Shown here piece after piece: positions 13,603 through 13,626 of a stretch of DNA of 13,626 nt (its first letter is position 1; the number at the start of each line of letters is the position of its first letter). The stretch covers positions 1 through 13,626 of the forward strand of contig JACMIM010000772.1 in NCBI GenBank assembly GCA_014381165.1. Direction: 5' to 3'. The stretch comes from Roseiflexaceae bacterium (GTDB taxonomy: Bacteria; Chloroflexota; Chloroflexia; Chloroflexales; Roseiflexaceae). Position numbers and translations under genes: made by a program. The notes beneath the pieces were generated by a model. That model was not told the DNA's origin. It saw nothing but the letters and a program-made list of their open reading frames with translations, and ran no database searches.

Positions 13603-13626
13603 CCGGAAAACAAATGTCCGAACTTC

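Noticed and set aside
13614..13626. Start of another coding sequence at the right edge
   Set aside because: An ATG followed by three codons is visible with only a weak GGA upstream; too little sequence to support a gene.

Overview
The window looks like a GC-rich bacterial chromosome segment, most likely from a filamentous Chloroflexota (Roseiflexus/Kouleothrix/Herpetosiphon-like). This is an inference from gene content, Ala/Arg/Gln-rich codon use, TATAAT-type promoters and several families of short inverted intergenic repeats; no rRNA or other marker gene is present. I see no IS transposase, phage gene, tRNA, rRNA or CRISPR array, so this is mainly housekeeping and envelope content. The unusual material lies in the intergenic spaces.

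Left part (1-5871): a T-free C-rich tract (G-quadruplex-prone on the minus strand) lies downstream of a minus-strand PaiB-family gene. That gene is divergent from a plus-strand cluster: a lipoprotein purple-acid-phosphatase-like metallophosphoesterase with an apparently leaderless promoter, then two half-size ABC exporters. Their NBD motifs are degenerate in complementary ways, as in asymmetric heterodimeric exporters. A GlsB/YeaQ/YmgE small membrane protein follows. A 96-bp array of octamers that switches orientation sits between the two ABC genes.

Middle (5872-7680): an octamer hairpin separates the YeaQ-like gene from a convergent minus-strand glycerophosphodiester phosphodiesterase, whose start abuts a perfect 13-bp hairpin. 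Upstream is a 95-aa SWIM zinc-finger protein. It is preceded by a roughly 245-nt leader with a consensus promoter, a 12-codon ORF with a good ribosome binding site, and a terminator-like hairpin. From 7480 to 7628 there is a 149-bp nested palindrome, possibly a MITE or a structured RNA.

Right part (7681-13626): a secreted subtilisin-like protease ends in six GGRQSWA heptapeptides and is followed by a very strong intrinsic terminator. Next come a family 2 glycosyltransferase that overlaps galT (galactose-1-phosphate uridylyltransferase) by ATGA, a convergent small zinc-ribbon protein of unknown function overlapping the galT 3' end, a multi-pass membrane protein with a HAAS-like N-terminal domain, and an 80-aa acidic hypothetical protein preceded by two strong hairpins. 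The window ends in a period-9 repeat.

Functionally, the left cluster may couple an extracytoplasmic phosphoesterase with an exporter, and the GT2-galT pair points to sugar-nucleotide/glycan metabolism. No complete new system is evident. The best candidates for undescribed biology are the SWIM-gene leader, the 149-bp nested palindrome and the intra-operon octamer array.
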